64,000 nucleotides of DNA from Vibrio sp. 14G-20 (lineage in GTDB: Bacteria > Pseudomonadota > Gammaproteobacteria > Enterobacterales > Vibrionaceae): NCBI RefSeq assembly GCF_026241515.1, contig NZ_JAPHPW010000004.1:124001-188000 (forward strand), read 5' to 3'. A model generated the notes under the pieces. That model was not told the origin of the DNA. It was given only the letters and a program-made list of their open reading frames with translations, and did not search any database. Both the position numbers and the translations under genes were made by a program. Positions 1 through 7,761 of this stretch are shown piece after piece; position 1 is the first letter of the stretch; the number at the start of each line of letters is the position of its first letter.

Positions 1-405
1 GTTGGTATAAGCGTAAAGATTAGACGTCGAATCCTTCGAGGATTGAGATTGAGATTGAGATTGAGATTGAGACCGATAATGATCTGGCATTTGCGCGACT
101 GCACGCTTGATCAATTCACTCGCAATACCTTGACCACGCCACTGGGAATCCACATAAACAGCATTGATCCAAACCACATCTCTTACTTGATGAGGTTCTT
201 GAAAATAGGAATACGCCAAACCGCCAATCACGACATTATCACGAAGCACTACGAGTACCGGTGGTAATTGAATATTGTCTGGGTTTGATTGCTCTGGATA
301 GGCCAACTTCAACTTGAAATCAGACCATTCGCTTTGAAATAAGCCTTCTAACTCACTCCAATAAGGTGAGCTTTCATCGCAATTTCTAAAGATTACTTTC
401 TGCAT
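1..405 (-). CDS. GNAT N-acetyltransferase (3' end outside window)
   Basis: The reverse strand reads from an ATG at 405, preceded by a good ribosome site (AAGGACG), and stays open to base 1, giving 135 codons without a stop. The product looks like a small GNAT acetyltransferase: residues around 75-95 contain the acetyl-CoA loop pattern with WRGQGIA, preceded by the usual strand VNAVYVDSQ-type segment (here INAVYVDSQ). Substrate unknown. Just after that helix the protein has four Ser-Gln pairs, encoded by a GATTGA hexamer array at 41-72, before a typical LYAYTN strand. The repeat is in frame, so it lengthens a loop rather than breaking the gene. The gene follows the zinc-ribbon gene at 471-605 and may be co-transcribed with it. 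Confidence 0.75.
   Translation of the reverse strand, partial: MQKVIFRNCDESSPYWSELEGLFQSEWSDFKLKLAYPEQSNPDNIQLPPVLVVLRDNVVIGGLAYSYFQEPHQVRDVVWINAVYVDSQWRGQGIASELIKRAVAQMPDHYRSQSQSQSQSQSSKDSTSNLYAYTN
41..72. repeat. Hexanucleotide tandem repeat (GATTGA, five copies plus GA) inside GNAT gene
   Basis: Five exact head-to-tail GATTGA copies plus a partial sixth lie inside the GNAT reading frame. On the coding strand each unit is TCTCAA, giving Ser-Gln. Because the unit is six bases, gain or loss of copies changes loop length by two residues and keeps the frame. Confidence 0.9.
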
Positions 406-470
406 TTTTTCGTCCTTTGAAAGGGAGTCGTTCGACCATCCTAGTCTTACTTAATCTAATGTAGATAAAG

Positions 471-605
471 CTACTCTTCGTCGTCGTAGTCGTCTGCTAG
501 GTCTTGATTAATTTCTTCGCCACATCCTAGGCATTCACCTTGTAGCTCCGTAGGCATCACAATAATCAAACCACAATGCGGACATAAATCACCTTGTTGA
601 TACAT
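471..605 (-). CDS. Small zinc-ribbon protein (44 aa)
   Basis: A 44-residue reading frame starts at an ATG at 605 behind a strong ribosome site (AAGGAATAACAGG). It carries two knuckles, CPHC near residues 9-12 and CLGC near residues 27-30, consistent with one four-cysteine zinc ribbon, followed by an acidic tail rich in Asp and Glu. It lies 25 bases after the stop of the PcfJ-like gene and probably shares its transcript. Function is unknown; such small ribbons are often accessory or regulatory proteins, but nothing here names a partner. Confidence 0.7.
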   Translation of the reverse strand: MYQQGDLCPHCGLIIVMPTELQGECLGCGEEINQDLADDYDDEE

Positions 606-630
606 CCTGTTATTCCTTCTAGTTCAACGA

Positions 631-1761
631 CTATTGTTTAGGATACTTTTGCTTACCCGCTTCTAACCAGTCGTGAATCACTCGCCGAGCAGATTCTGAT
701 GGCGGTGCATTTCGTTTTCCACAGATTTGGTCGATCTCAAACGGAAATGCTTTGCTCGGAACACGGCGTAAACCTATGGTTAAACGTTGAGGTTTGAGCA
801 TGCGAAACACCACATAACGGTCGCTCATAATTCGGTTGTGATACACACCAATGCAATGCTTCTGCTCTATGCCTTCGTGTTCAAGATCGTAATAATCAGT
901 GAGAGGATGAATGTCGTCATTGCCTAGCAAAGGAACTGGATAAGGGATGTCTTTATCCATTGGGCGATTCCCCTCTAAACGACGTAATTGGCGTTGCTCC
1001 GTCCAACGGTCATGCAGTTGCTCAAACATCGCGAATGAGTTCTGACTGGTAATAGCGCGCAGCGGATCATCCATCTCCAAATCTTGCCCTAGTAATATCG
1101 CATCTTGGAACATCGCCATCTTAGACGGTGCATTAAGCCGGCCTTCTTCCACCATTGCAATCCCGAGTCGGCTACCAGTTAGAAATGGATGAACTTGATC
1201 CAAACGCAGCGCTGTGTATCCGACTTTTGAGTAGTGCTTAAACTTAAGAACGCGCCTTTGTAATGGCTCGAGAATACGAACAATGTGGTCTAGCTCATCA
1301 CCAACGTTGTAATGTAATTCTAACTTGTCGATGAATTTTAGTGTTGCTTTACTGCTGTCTAAGCCCAGTTGGGCGAGGATCTTCTTTTGCCCTAAGCGAC
1401 TTAGTTCCAATGCTTTCTGATTATCGACACTGTATTTCATGCAAATCAGCGCCAAAATAACGGGCCTTAATTCAAGCAGTTGCGCCGCTTCATAAGTGTT
1501 CGCTGCAAGCCATAACATTTGATATTGATATTCTGGAAAGTCATCGGTGATTTCACGATAACGAGCAGGCAACGATTCTAACCAACGACCATTAACATCA
1601 AACTGTTCAACAAGATTGAGACTTAACCCAATACCACCATCGAGCTGGCGTCTGCCATCTTCAAACACATGAAAGCCCACGAGCTTTTGCGACCAATCTC
1701 GGATCTCAATATCGTAGTCGAATCCTAGTGTTCGAGTGGGAATAGTTAGTAGTGCTGTCAT
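631..1761 (-). CDS. PcfJ-like domain protein
   Basis: A 376-residue protein with no signal peptide or membrane segment. The last third shows the pattern I associate with the PcfJ-like family: an EQKHCIGVYHNRI segment (around residues 295-307), a strand with VVFR, then IGLRRV, and a downstream DQICGKRN segment, where the QxHCV-Y and Q-x-GxxN signature of that family sits. The N-terminal two thirds are helical and unrecognised. PcfJ was first named in conjugative plasmids, but the domain is widespread on chromosomes and its biochemical role is not known. The zinc-ribbon gene follows closely downstream. The family call is moderately sure, the function open. Confidence 0.6.
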   Translation of the reverse strand: MTALLTIPTRTLGFDYDIEIRDWSQKLVGFHVFEDGRRQLDGGIGLSLNLVEQFDVNGRWLESLPARYREITDDFPEYQYQMLWLAANTYEAAQLLELRPVILALICMKYSVDNQKALELSRLGQKKILAQLGLDSSKATLKFIDKLELHYNVGDELDHIVRILEPLQRRVLKFKHYSKVGYTALRLDQVHPFLTGSRLGIAMVEEGRLNAPSKMAMFQDAILLGQDLEMDDPLRAITSQNSFAMFEQLHDRWTEQRQLRRLEGNRPMDKDIPYPVPLLGNDDIHPLTDYYDLEHEGIEQKHCIGVYHNRIMSDRYVVFRMLKPQRLTIGLRRVPSKAFPFEIDQICGKRNAPPSESARRVIHDWLEAGKQKYPKQ

Positions 1762-1996
1762 TGATGCCTCTTAGTTATTGGCGCATTGAACTGTCAAGCC
1801 TATCCAATAGCATAAGCGAGCGCTTCAACCACTATATCAACCTTTTGTAAATTTCTTATCAATCAAAGCGATATAAATACGATAGTGCTTAGAAGAACAT
1901 TGAATGACGATTTTACGTAATATGAGACCTCTTCGATATCATTTGCGCCAACAAAAACTATGCTTGATACAGAACCCACAACAAAAGGCTTAAATT

Positions 1997-2419
1997 ATGG
2001 AATACCGACATATTCTAGTCGCCGTCGAACTGTCTGACGACACCAAAGTACTTATTAATAGAGCGGCTTTCTTCGCCGATAAACTCGATGCGGGTATTTC
2101 GTTTGTTTATATCGACGGTACGCATGGAGAAATTTACCCGGAAATCTTTGATATTCAAGGGAATGAAGGCAATTTACCCATCAACGAAGATACAATTAAC
2201 CACCTGAAAGAGTTTGAGACCTATGCCAAGCACACTATCAAGCACATTTTCGTGGGAACGGGCGATTTAAGCGATAAGCTCAAAAATGTCATTGAAGCAA
2301 ATGGCGTTGACCTATTACTCTGCGGCCATCACCATGATTTTTGGCATAAGCTTATTTCCCATTCGAAACAGATCATCGACATCTCTCCTATCGATATTCT
2401 GGTCGTTCCTATGGAGTAG
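1997..2419 (+). CDS. uspA: Universal stress protein UspA
   Basis: A 140-residue cytoplasmic protein of the Usp fold, starting with the family beta-1 strand YRHILVAVELS and ending with the DILVVP strand. The C-terminal segment GHHHDFWHKLISHSKQ matches the UspA subfamily, which has GHH-DFW-KL at this place instead of the G-2x-G-9x-G(S/T) ATP-binding motif of the UspFG type. It is therefore expected to be a dimeric, non-ATP-binding stress protein. UspA proteins respond to starvation and oxidative or DNA damage, which fits its position upstream of two photolyase-family genes, although a 193-base gap makes co-transcription uncertain. Confidence 0.85.
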   Translation: MEYRHILVAVELSDDTKVLINRAAFFADKLDAGISFVYIDGTHGEIYPEIFDIQGNEGNLPINEDTINHLKEFETYAKHTIKHIFVGTGDLSDKLKNVIEANGVDLLLCGHHHDFWHKLISHSKQIIDISPIDILVVPME

Positions 2420-2612
2420 AGGCTTTAACGAAACTCCTAGAAACATTCTGTCGTGCCAACCTCTATCGGTATTATTGGTTGGCTTGGTACCCTCTTCAAC
2501 ATCTTCATCCTGACCGAAATCTGCTTTTACCCATTCAGAGTAGTCATTTGTGATCTTGTCAGCTTATCAACTCGTAAGCGTCTAATAATTAACAAATCGC
2601 CGAGTGTAGGTA

Positions 2613-4013
2613 ATGAAAAATACTGGTCTCTATCTTTTTACAAACGACTTAAGAATCAACGACAACACGCTACTTTATCAAGCAAGCCAATTCGTCGATG
2701 AGCTCGTTTGTGTCGTTGTCGAACCGAATCTATCTCACTACTCTTCACTGTTCGCTCAAGAACAGAATTATGGCGCTCACCGCATAGCTTTCATTTCACA
2801 ATCGATTAGCGATCTTAAGGCTAACCTGCGCGACCTAGAACAACCACTCATCGTCCTTACACAAGACCAAGATAAAGGCGATGGCGTTAAAAACTCGCTC
2901 AAAGAAATTATCTCTACTCTTAACGTCACTCACTTTTTTGCAAATGATCATTGTGGCTACGACGAGCAACAACTAGTGCAATCAACGCTGACTGACTGCC
3001 CGAACATAACTGCGATTCAATCTCATAACTCGACGCTGTTTCAGCTCGATGACTTCCCTTTTACGCTAGACAAGTTACCCCGCTCGTTTACCCAATTCAG
3101 AAAACTCATTGAACACTTGGCTGTAGATACACAAAGTTTGACCATAACGACGTTAGCACCAACACCAGTAGCAGTACCAGACCTCACAACAACGTCACAC
3201 TATCACTCAAAGGCCGACCTTTTTAAGATTGGAAATTTGGCGAACGAGCAAATCTTCAAAGGCGGTGAAAGCTCGGGATTAGCCCATCTCGAACACTACT
3301 TTTCACACGATTACGCGGGCCACTATAAACAGACAAGAAATGCATTGGATGGCATTGAGAACTCGACCAAATTTTCACCGTGGTTAGCGTTAGGCTGTGT
3401 TTCACCGAAAACAATCTGCCGACACCTCAAACACTTTGAATCTGAACATGGGACAAATGACTCTACCTATTGGATCTATTTCGAGCTGTTGTGGCGAGAG
3501 TATTTTTATTGGAAAAGCATGTCGCTGAAGTCATCGCTGTTTACAAGATCATCCACAAACCCCGTTACTGCAGTAAATAACACTCAATCTGGAAGCCTTA
3601 ATTTTGCCAAATGGAAGAGCGGTAACACCAACTATCCGATTGTCGATGCCTGTATGCGTCAATTAAACGCGACAGGCTACATGTCCAATCGTGGAAGGCA
3701 GTTAGCCGCAAGTTGTTTGATTTACGAGTTGGGAGTCGACTGGAGATACGGCGCAGCCTATTTCGAAAGCCAACTTGTCGACTATGACGTGGCATCTAAC
3801 TGGGGTAACTGGGCGTATATTGCCGGGGCGCTCAACTCTCAAGCAAAAAGTCAGGCCAATAAGCAAGACTGTGCCAATCAAACGCAACTTAAATCACGCC
3901 ATTTTGATTTAGCTAAGCAGACTGAAATGTACGACCCAAACCATGCTTTCATCGATCAATGGGCAGGCGGTCACTCAGACATAAAAAGCCTCACAAACCA
4001 GGACGCATTATGA
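2613..4013 (+). CDS. Cryptochrome DASH (photolyase family)
   Basis: A 466-residue flavoprotein of the cryptochrome/photolyase superfamily. The N-terminal antenna domain begins TGLYLFTNDLRINDN, the usual photolyase opening with the RxxDN pattern. The FAD-binding half contains FSPWLALGCVSP, the segment ELLWREYF typical of DASH proteins, and a C-terminal MSNRGRQLAAS plus DVASNWGNWAY. DASH proteins repair cyclobutane dimers, mainly in single-stranded DNA, using FAD and a folate antenna. The start codon at 2613 gives the family-typical N terminus. The stop overlaps the next photolyase start by ATGA (4010-4013), so the two genes are probably translationally coupled. Confidence 0.92.
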   Translation: MKNTGLYLFTNDLRINDNTLLYQASQFVDELVCVVVEPNLSHYSSLFAQEQNYGAHRIAFISQSISDLKANLRDLEQPLIVLTQDQDKGDGVKNSLKEIISTLNVTHFFANDHCGYDEQQLVQSTLTDCPNITAIQSHNSTLFQLDDFPFTLDKLPRSFTQFRKLIEHLAVDTQSLTITTLAPTPVAVPDLTTTSHYHSKADLFKIGNLANEQIFKGGESSGLAHLEHYFSHDYAGHYKQTRNALDGIENSTKFSPWLALGCVSPKTICRHLKHFESEHGTNDSTYWIYFELLWREYFYWKSMSLKSSLFTRSSTNPVTAVNNTQSGSLNFAKWKSGNTNYPIVDACMRQLNATGYMSNRGRQLAASCLIYELGVDWRYGAAYFESQLVDYDVASNWGNWAYIAGALNSQAKSQANKQDCANQTQLKSRHFDLAKQTEMYDPNHAFIDQWAGGHSDIKSLTNQDAL

Positions 4014-6244
4014 ACTTTAAAACGGTACGACTTGTATTAGGTGACCAACTCAACATTGAGCATTCATGGTTTCGACAGGTTGACGATCACGTTATTTACA
4101 TCATCGCTGAGCTCAAACAAGAAACGGATTATGTTGCATCTCATATTCAAAAGGTTGCCGCGTTTTTCTGTGCTATGGGTTACTTCGCTGAAGAATTGAA
4201 ACTGCAAGGCCATCAAGTCCTTCATTTGACCTTGGACGATACCATGCAATTTGAAAACCTAGATGCACTTCTAAAGCACTATGTACACGAATTCGGTGTA
4301 GAGAAATTCGAATATCAAAGGCCAGATGAATATCGCCTATTAGAACAACTGAACAAGCTCAAACTCACCAATGCCACCAAGGGTTGTTGTGATACGGAAC
4401 ACTTCCTCTTTCCGTTCGAGGAGATCGAACAACAGTTTCCGAAAGACAAACACATCATGATGGAACACTTCTATCGCCGAATGAGAAAGCGTTTCGACAT
4501 TTTGCTAGAAGACGGAAAACCAGTTGGCGGCAAATGGAATTACGACGCGAGCAATCGAAAGAAACTCAAGAAGCAAGACATTGAAAACCTGCCCCAGCCG
4601 CTGATGTTTACTAATGACATAACAGACATTTTGCAGCGTATCGAACGCAACCAAGTGCAAACCATTGGTCAAGTTGGTAACCAGTTACTATGGCCAGTCA
4701 ATCGCGCACAAGGCTTGTCTCTGCTCGCTCATTTCTGCCAAGTCTGCTTACCGTTATTTGGGCAGTTTCAAGATGCGATGACTACAGAGCACGACTCTAA
4801 ATGGAGCTTGTATCATAGCCGTATTTCGTTTTCGTTGAACAGTAAACTGCTGGGTCCTAAAGAAGTGATTGATGCAGCACTGTCGGCCTACCAAGCATCC
4901 TGTCTTCGAGAGAGTTCACCAGCTAAACCAAGCATCGATATTGCACAGGTCGAAGGATTTGTACGCCAAATACTAGGGTGGCGTGAGTACATACGCGCCG
5001 TCTATTGGGCGAATATGCCTGCTTACGCCAGTAAAAACCATTATTCAGCAAGCAATAAGCTACCTCATTACTTTTGGGATGGGCAAACCAAGATGAACTG
5101 CATGAAGCATGCGATTGACCAGTCTCTTGAGTTTGCTTACGCGCACCACATCCAACGGTTAATGATCACTGGCAACTTCTGTTTAATCACAGGCATAGAC
5201 CCTGACCAAGTCGACAGTTGGTACCTTGGTATATACGTCGATGCGATTGAGTGGGTTGAAATGCCAAATACGCGAGGTATGGCACTGTTTGCGGATGGCG
5301 GGATCGTCGGAACCAAACCATACTCTGCCAGCGGTTCTTACATCAATCGTATGAGTGACTACTGCAAAGGCTGTGACTACAAGATAAAGGAACGCAGCGG
5401 TGAGAGTTCTTGCCCATTCAATAGCTTGTACTGGCGCTTTATGAACCAGCACCGCGATGCGTTAAACCGCAGAACAACGAATCACAAACTTGGAGAATTT
5501 ATAATGGTGGAGCAACTCAGATTACATATATTGGTGGTCGGTGGGAGTGGCGGTATCGGTTTCGCCGTGGTTAAACACCTATTATCTGAGCTCTCTCGGT
5601 TTGATTTTCTGGATGTACATGTCGACGCAACTTACCACTCTCAACAACCGGAACTAGAAAACAGTCGCTTGAGCTGGCACAAAGTCGACGCCACCGACGA
5701 AGCTGATATCAAACGCTTGAGTTCTGAGTTTGACCAACTTGATTGGTTGATAAACTGCGTGGGTATGCTCCACACTCCAGACCTTGGGCCGGAAAAGAAC
5801 TTGTCGTCTATCGACCCTGAGTTTTTCCTCAAAAACATCTCTGTGAATACCCTGCCCAGCTTATTATTAGCAAAGCACTTCACGCCGATTCTTAGAACGA
5901 GTGACAATCCAAAATTTGCGGTGGTATCCGCAAAGGTAGGTAGCATTTCAGACAACCGATTAGGCGGCTGGTATAGCTATCGTGCTTCGAAAGCAGCCCT
6001 TAACATGTTCATCAAAACCATGTCGATTGAATGGCAGCGTACCCTCAAGACAGGCACCGTGTTGGCTCTGCACCCGGGCACAACAGACACAGCTCTGTCG
6101 AAGCCTTTTCAGACCAATGTCCCTGAGGGTAAGTTGTTTGAATCTAGCTATGTCGCCCATCAATTAGTCGATATCATTCGAACTGCCATACCTGACCAAA
6201 GTGGGCACTTCTACGCTTATGATGGTGAGCAACTAAGTTGGTAG
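4010..6244 (+). CDS. Fe-S photolyase/cryptochrome fused in frame to a short-chain dehydrogenase
   Basis: A single open frame of 744 codons. Residues 1 to about 490 are an Fe-S bacterial cryptochrome/photolyase (PhrB type): opening VRLVLGDQLN, and four cysteines placed as in that family (C364 in MNCMKHA, C452 and C455 in CKGC, C468 before PFN) that would hold a 4Fe-4S cluster. The usual C-terminal tail after CPFN and LYWRFMNQHRD is shortened and the frame runs on, without a stop, into a complete dehydrogenase from residue 499 (GGSGGIG at 511-517, YRASK at 657-661). The start is the ATG at 4010, overlapping the cry-DASH stop. Whether the cell makes a two-domain protein, two proteins by internal initiation at 5504, or both cannot be told from sequence. 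Confidence 0.8.
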   Translation: MNFKTVRLVLGDQLNIEHSWFRQVDDHVIYIIAELKQETDYVASHIQKVAAFFCAMGYFAEELKLQGHQVLHLTLDDTMQFENLDALLKHYVHEFGVEKFEYQRPDEYRLLEQLNKLKLTNATKGCCDTEHFLFPFEEIEQQFPKDKHIMMEHFYRRMRKRFDILLEDGKPVGGKWNYDASNRKKLKKQDIENLPQPLMFTNDITDILQRIERNQVQTIGQVGNQLLWPVNRAQGLSLLAHFCQVCLPLFGQFQDAMTTEHDSKWSLYHSRISFSLNSKLLGPKEVIDAALSAYQASCLRESSPAKPSIDIAQVEGFVRQILGWREYIRAVYWANMPAYASKNHYSASNKLPHYFWDGQTKMNCMKHAIDQSLEFAYAHHIQRLMITGNFCLITGIDPDQVDSWYLGIYVDAIEWVEMPNTRGMALFADGGIVGTKPYSASGSYINRMSDYCKGCDYKIKERSGESSCPFNSLYWRFMNQHRDALNRRTTNHKLGEFIMVEQLRLHILVVGGSGGIGFAVVKHLLSELSRFDFLDVHVDATYHSQQPELENSRLSWHKVDATDEADIKRLSSEFDQLDWLINCVGMLHTPDLGPEKNLSSIDPEFFLKNISVNTLPSLLLAKHFTPILRTSDNPKFAVVSAKVGSISDNRLGGWYSYRASKAALNMFIKTMSIEWQRTLKTGTVLALHPGTTDTALSKPFQTNVPEGKLFESSYVAHQLVDIIRTAIPDQSGHFYAYDGEQLSW
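5504..6244 (+). CDS. Short-chain dehydrogenase/reductase domain (possible internal start)
   Basis: The C-terminal 246 residues of the 4010-6244 frame form a complete SDR. It has the NAD(P)-binding GGSGGIG loop, an NCVGML segment where classical SDRs have NNAG, and the catalytic YxxxK motif (YRASK). The overall style resembles the CsgA/C-factor-like SDRs. An ATG at 5504 lies 8 bases after a GGAG, so independent translation is plausible, and in related organisms I would expect it to be a separate gene. The substrate is unknown. A bidirectional terminator follows at 6270-6299. This entry is an alternative reading of the fused gene, not an additional copy. Confidence 0.5.
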   Translation: MVEQLRLHILVVGGSGGIGFAVVKHLLSELSRFDFLDVHVDATYHSQQPELENSRLSWHKVDATDEADIKRLSSEFDQLDWLINCVGMLHTPDLGPEKNLSSIDPEFFLKNISVNTLPSLLLAKHFTPILRTSDNPKFAVVSAKVGSISDNRLGGWYSYRASKAALNMFIKTMSIEWQRTLKTGTVLALHPGTTDTALSKPFQTNVPEGKLFESSYVAHQLVDIIRTAIPDQSGHFYAYDGEQLSW

Positions 6245-6269
6245 TTAATACCTGTATCAGGAAATAAAA

Positions 6270-6299
6270 AACCCAACAGAGCCGAGGCTCTATTGGGTT
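6270..6299. terminator. Bidirectional rho-independent terminator
   Basis: A hairpin with arms AACCCAA/TTGGGTT and AGAGCC/GGCTCT, flanked by an A-run on the left and TTTCTTTT on the right, sits between the convergent SDR and RIO-kinase genes and can serve both. Confidence 0.85.
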
Positions 6300-6378
6300 G
6301 TTTCTTTTAAAAGAACGCATCAATTTTTTAAAGCGTTGTGACTGACATTTAACTAAAGATCAAAACTGATCATCACGA

Positions 6379-7263
6379 TTACTCAGCCCAATTGAACTTG
6401 CTATCATCGACACCTTCTTTCTCTTCTTTCGCACGTTCACGTCGGTGTTGTTCTTCAACTCGCGCAGCGTCTATCTCTTGCATTATGGCTTCGATATCAG
6501 CCAAGTCGTCCGTTTCAGTAAACTCACCCGTCAGCTTGCTGTCTGGCTTTAAGTCGCCTTTCTCATACAGCGCCCACATTTCCTTGGCATACTCAGTTTT
6601 CGCCAATTCAGGAGCAAACTGAGCGTAGTAGTCACGGATGTTATTAATATCACGAGCCAACATCCACTCAGCGTTGTTGTTCGCCGAAGCGTCAACTGCT
6701 TGCGGTAAATCGATAATTACTGGGCCGTACTCATCCACCAATACGTTGAACTCAGACAAGTCACCATGGATCAAACCAACACACAGCATTTTAACCACGT
6801 AAGTCATCATTACTGCGTGATCTTCGATCGCTTGCTCTGCTGACATCACGACATCGTTCAAACGTGGCGCAACATAACCATCATCGTCTGTTACCAGCTC
6901 CATAAGCAACACGCCATCAAAGCAACCATAAGGGACAGGCACACGAACGCCCGCTTCTGCCAGTTTATATAAGGCATCCACTTCAGCACTTTGCCAAACC
7001 TTTTCTTGTTGCTCACGACCAAATCCAGAGCCTTTTTCCATTGCTCTAGCACGGCGGCTGTTTCGGACTTTTCGTCCTTCACGATACGCCGTCGCTTTTT
7101 TGAAGCTGCGTTGGCTAATTTCCTTATATACCTTGGCACAACGGATCGTATCGCCGCAGCGCACAATGTACACCGATGCTTCTTTGCCACTCATGAGTTG
7201 GCTTGTCACCTCGTCGACTAAACCATCGTCAACTAAAGGCTGTATTCTTTTAGGTATCTTCAT
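6379..7263 (-). CDS. RIO1-like serine protein kinase (PA4780 type)
   Basis: A protein kinase of the bacterial RIO1-like group. Visible elements are the winged-helix-like N terminus PKRIQPLVDDGLVDEV, the P-loop LMSGKEASVYIV with the catalytic lysine in CAKVYK, the catalytic loop IHGDLSEFNVLV and the metal-binding IIDLPQAVD in place of DFG. The C terminus is charged and coiled. Bacterial members resemble the archaeal/eukaryotic RIO1 ribosome-maturation kinases, but their substrates are not established. I place the start at the ATG at 7263 because family members begin MKxPKRIQPL; a GTG at 7281 and an ATG at 7278 in the same frame would add 5-6 residues, and none has a strong ribosome site. Confidence 0.85.
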   Translation of the reverse strand: MKIPKRIQPLVDDGLVDEVTSQLMSGKEASVYIVRCGDTIRCAKVYKEISQRSFKKATAYREGRKVRNSRRARAMEKGSGFGREQQEKVWQSAEVDALYKLAEAGVRVPVPYGCFDGVLLMELVTDDDGYVAPRLNDVVMSAEQAIEDHAVMMTYVVKMLCVGLIHGDLSEFNVLVDEYGPVIIDLPQAVDASANNNAEWMLARDINNIRDYYAQFAPELAKTEYAKEMWALYEKGDLKPDSKLTGEFTETDDLADIEAIMQEIDAARVEEQHRRERAKEEKEGVDDSKFNWAE

Positions 7264-7423
7264 GCCGTCTTTATACATCACTTATCTTACAGATAGAAAT
7301 ATTAACTTTAGAAATGAATGACGAAACGATTAAAGGATCATCAAAATGATGACAAAGGAAGGAAATATTGGAGTTAACGGGTTTAGATCATGAGGATTGA
7401 CCTGATCTATTCAGATTATGGGA

Positions 7424-7558
7424 CTAAGACTTATTACGACGACAACGTTCAGAACAGTAGATCACGTCATCCCAACAGCGCTGCCACTTTTTACGCCATG
7501 CAAAAGGCTTTTGGCAAACAGGACATGTCTTGGTCGGTAAATGTGATTTCTTGTGCAT
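7424..7558 (-). CDS. DUF2256 zinc-binding protein
   Basis: A 44-residue protein starting at an ATG at 7558 behind AAGGAAACTGCC. It contains [14 protein letters not shown] and YCSERCRR, the two cysteine pairs and basic WRKKW stretch that define DUF2256. The reading frame extends upstream, but without a ribosome site and beyond the family length. From my recollection of other marine gammaproteobacteria, DUF2256 genes are frequently found beside cryptochrome/photolyase genes, and here it lies 1.2 kb from the photolyase fusion. Its role is unknown; zinc binding is inferred from the cysteines. Confidence 0.85.
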   Translation of the reverse strand: MHKKSHLPTKTCPVCQKPFAWRKKWQRCWDDVIYCSERCRRNKS

Positions 7559-7593
7559 GGCAGTTTCCTTCTTGAAGAGTCCACTTCGTGCGT

Positions 7594-7722
7594 TTACTAG
7601 AGATTCCCTATTACGTTCGTTCCTTACGTTAAGGAGTGACGGCGTAGTGATTGATGACAACTCCCGACTCCGTCATCCTCGAGAAGGAGGAACGACTGAG
7701 TCGGGGGAGCTGCTTCATCTAG
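7594..7722. repeat. Intergenic palindromic repeat-like element
   Basis: Between the DUF2256 gene and sbcC lies a GC-richer stretch with nested inverted repeats: CTCCCGACTC at 7661-7670 against GAGTCGGGGGAG at 7698-7709, with CCTC/GGAGG inside the loop, plus a second arm containing CCCTATTACGTTCGTTCC. It has no T-run after the hairpin, so it is not a typical terminator. The composition resembles dispersed intergenic repeats common in Vibrio chromosomes, but only one copy is present in this window. Confidence 0.4.
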
Positions 7723-7761
7723 CTCTGTTTCTATTTCTGCACTGATGAATATGACTAGAAC

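Noticed and set aside
41..72. Phase-variable contingency locus at the hexamer repeat
   Set aside because: The unit is six bases, so copy changes keep the frame; it can alter loop length but not switch the gene on or off.
7661..7709. Terminator for sbcC
   Set aside because: The hairpin has no T-run on either strand and the arms pair with bulges; it looks like a repeat element.
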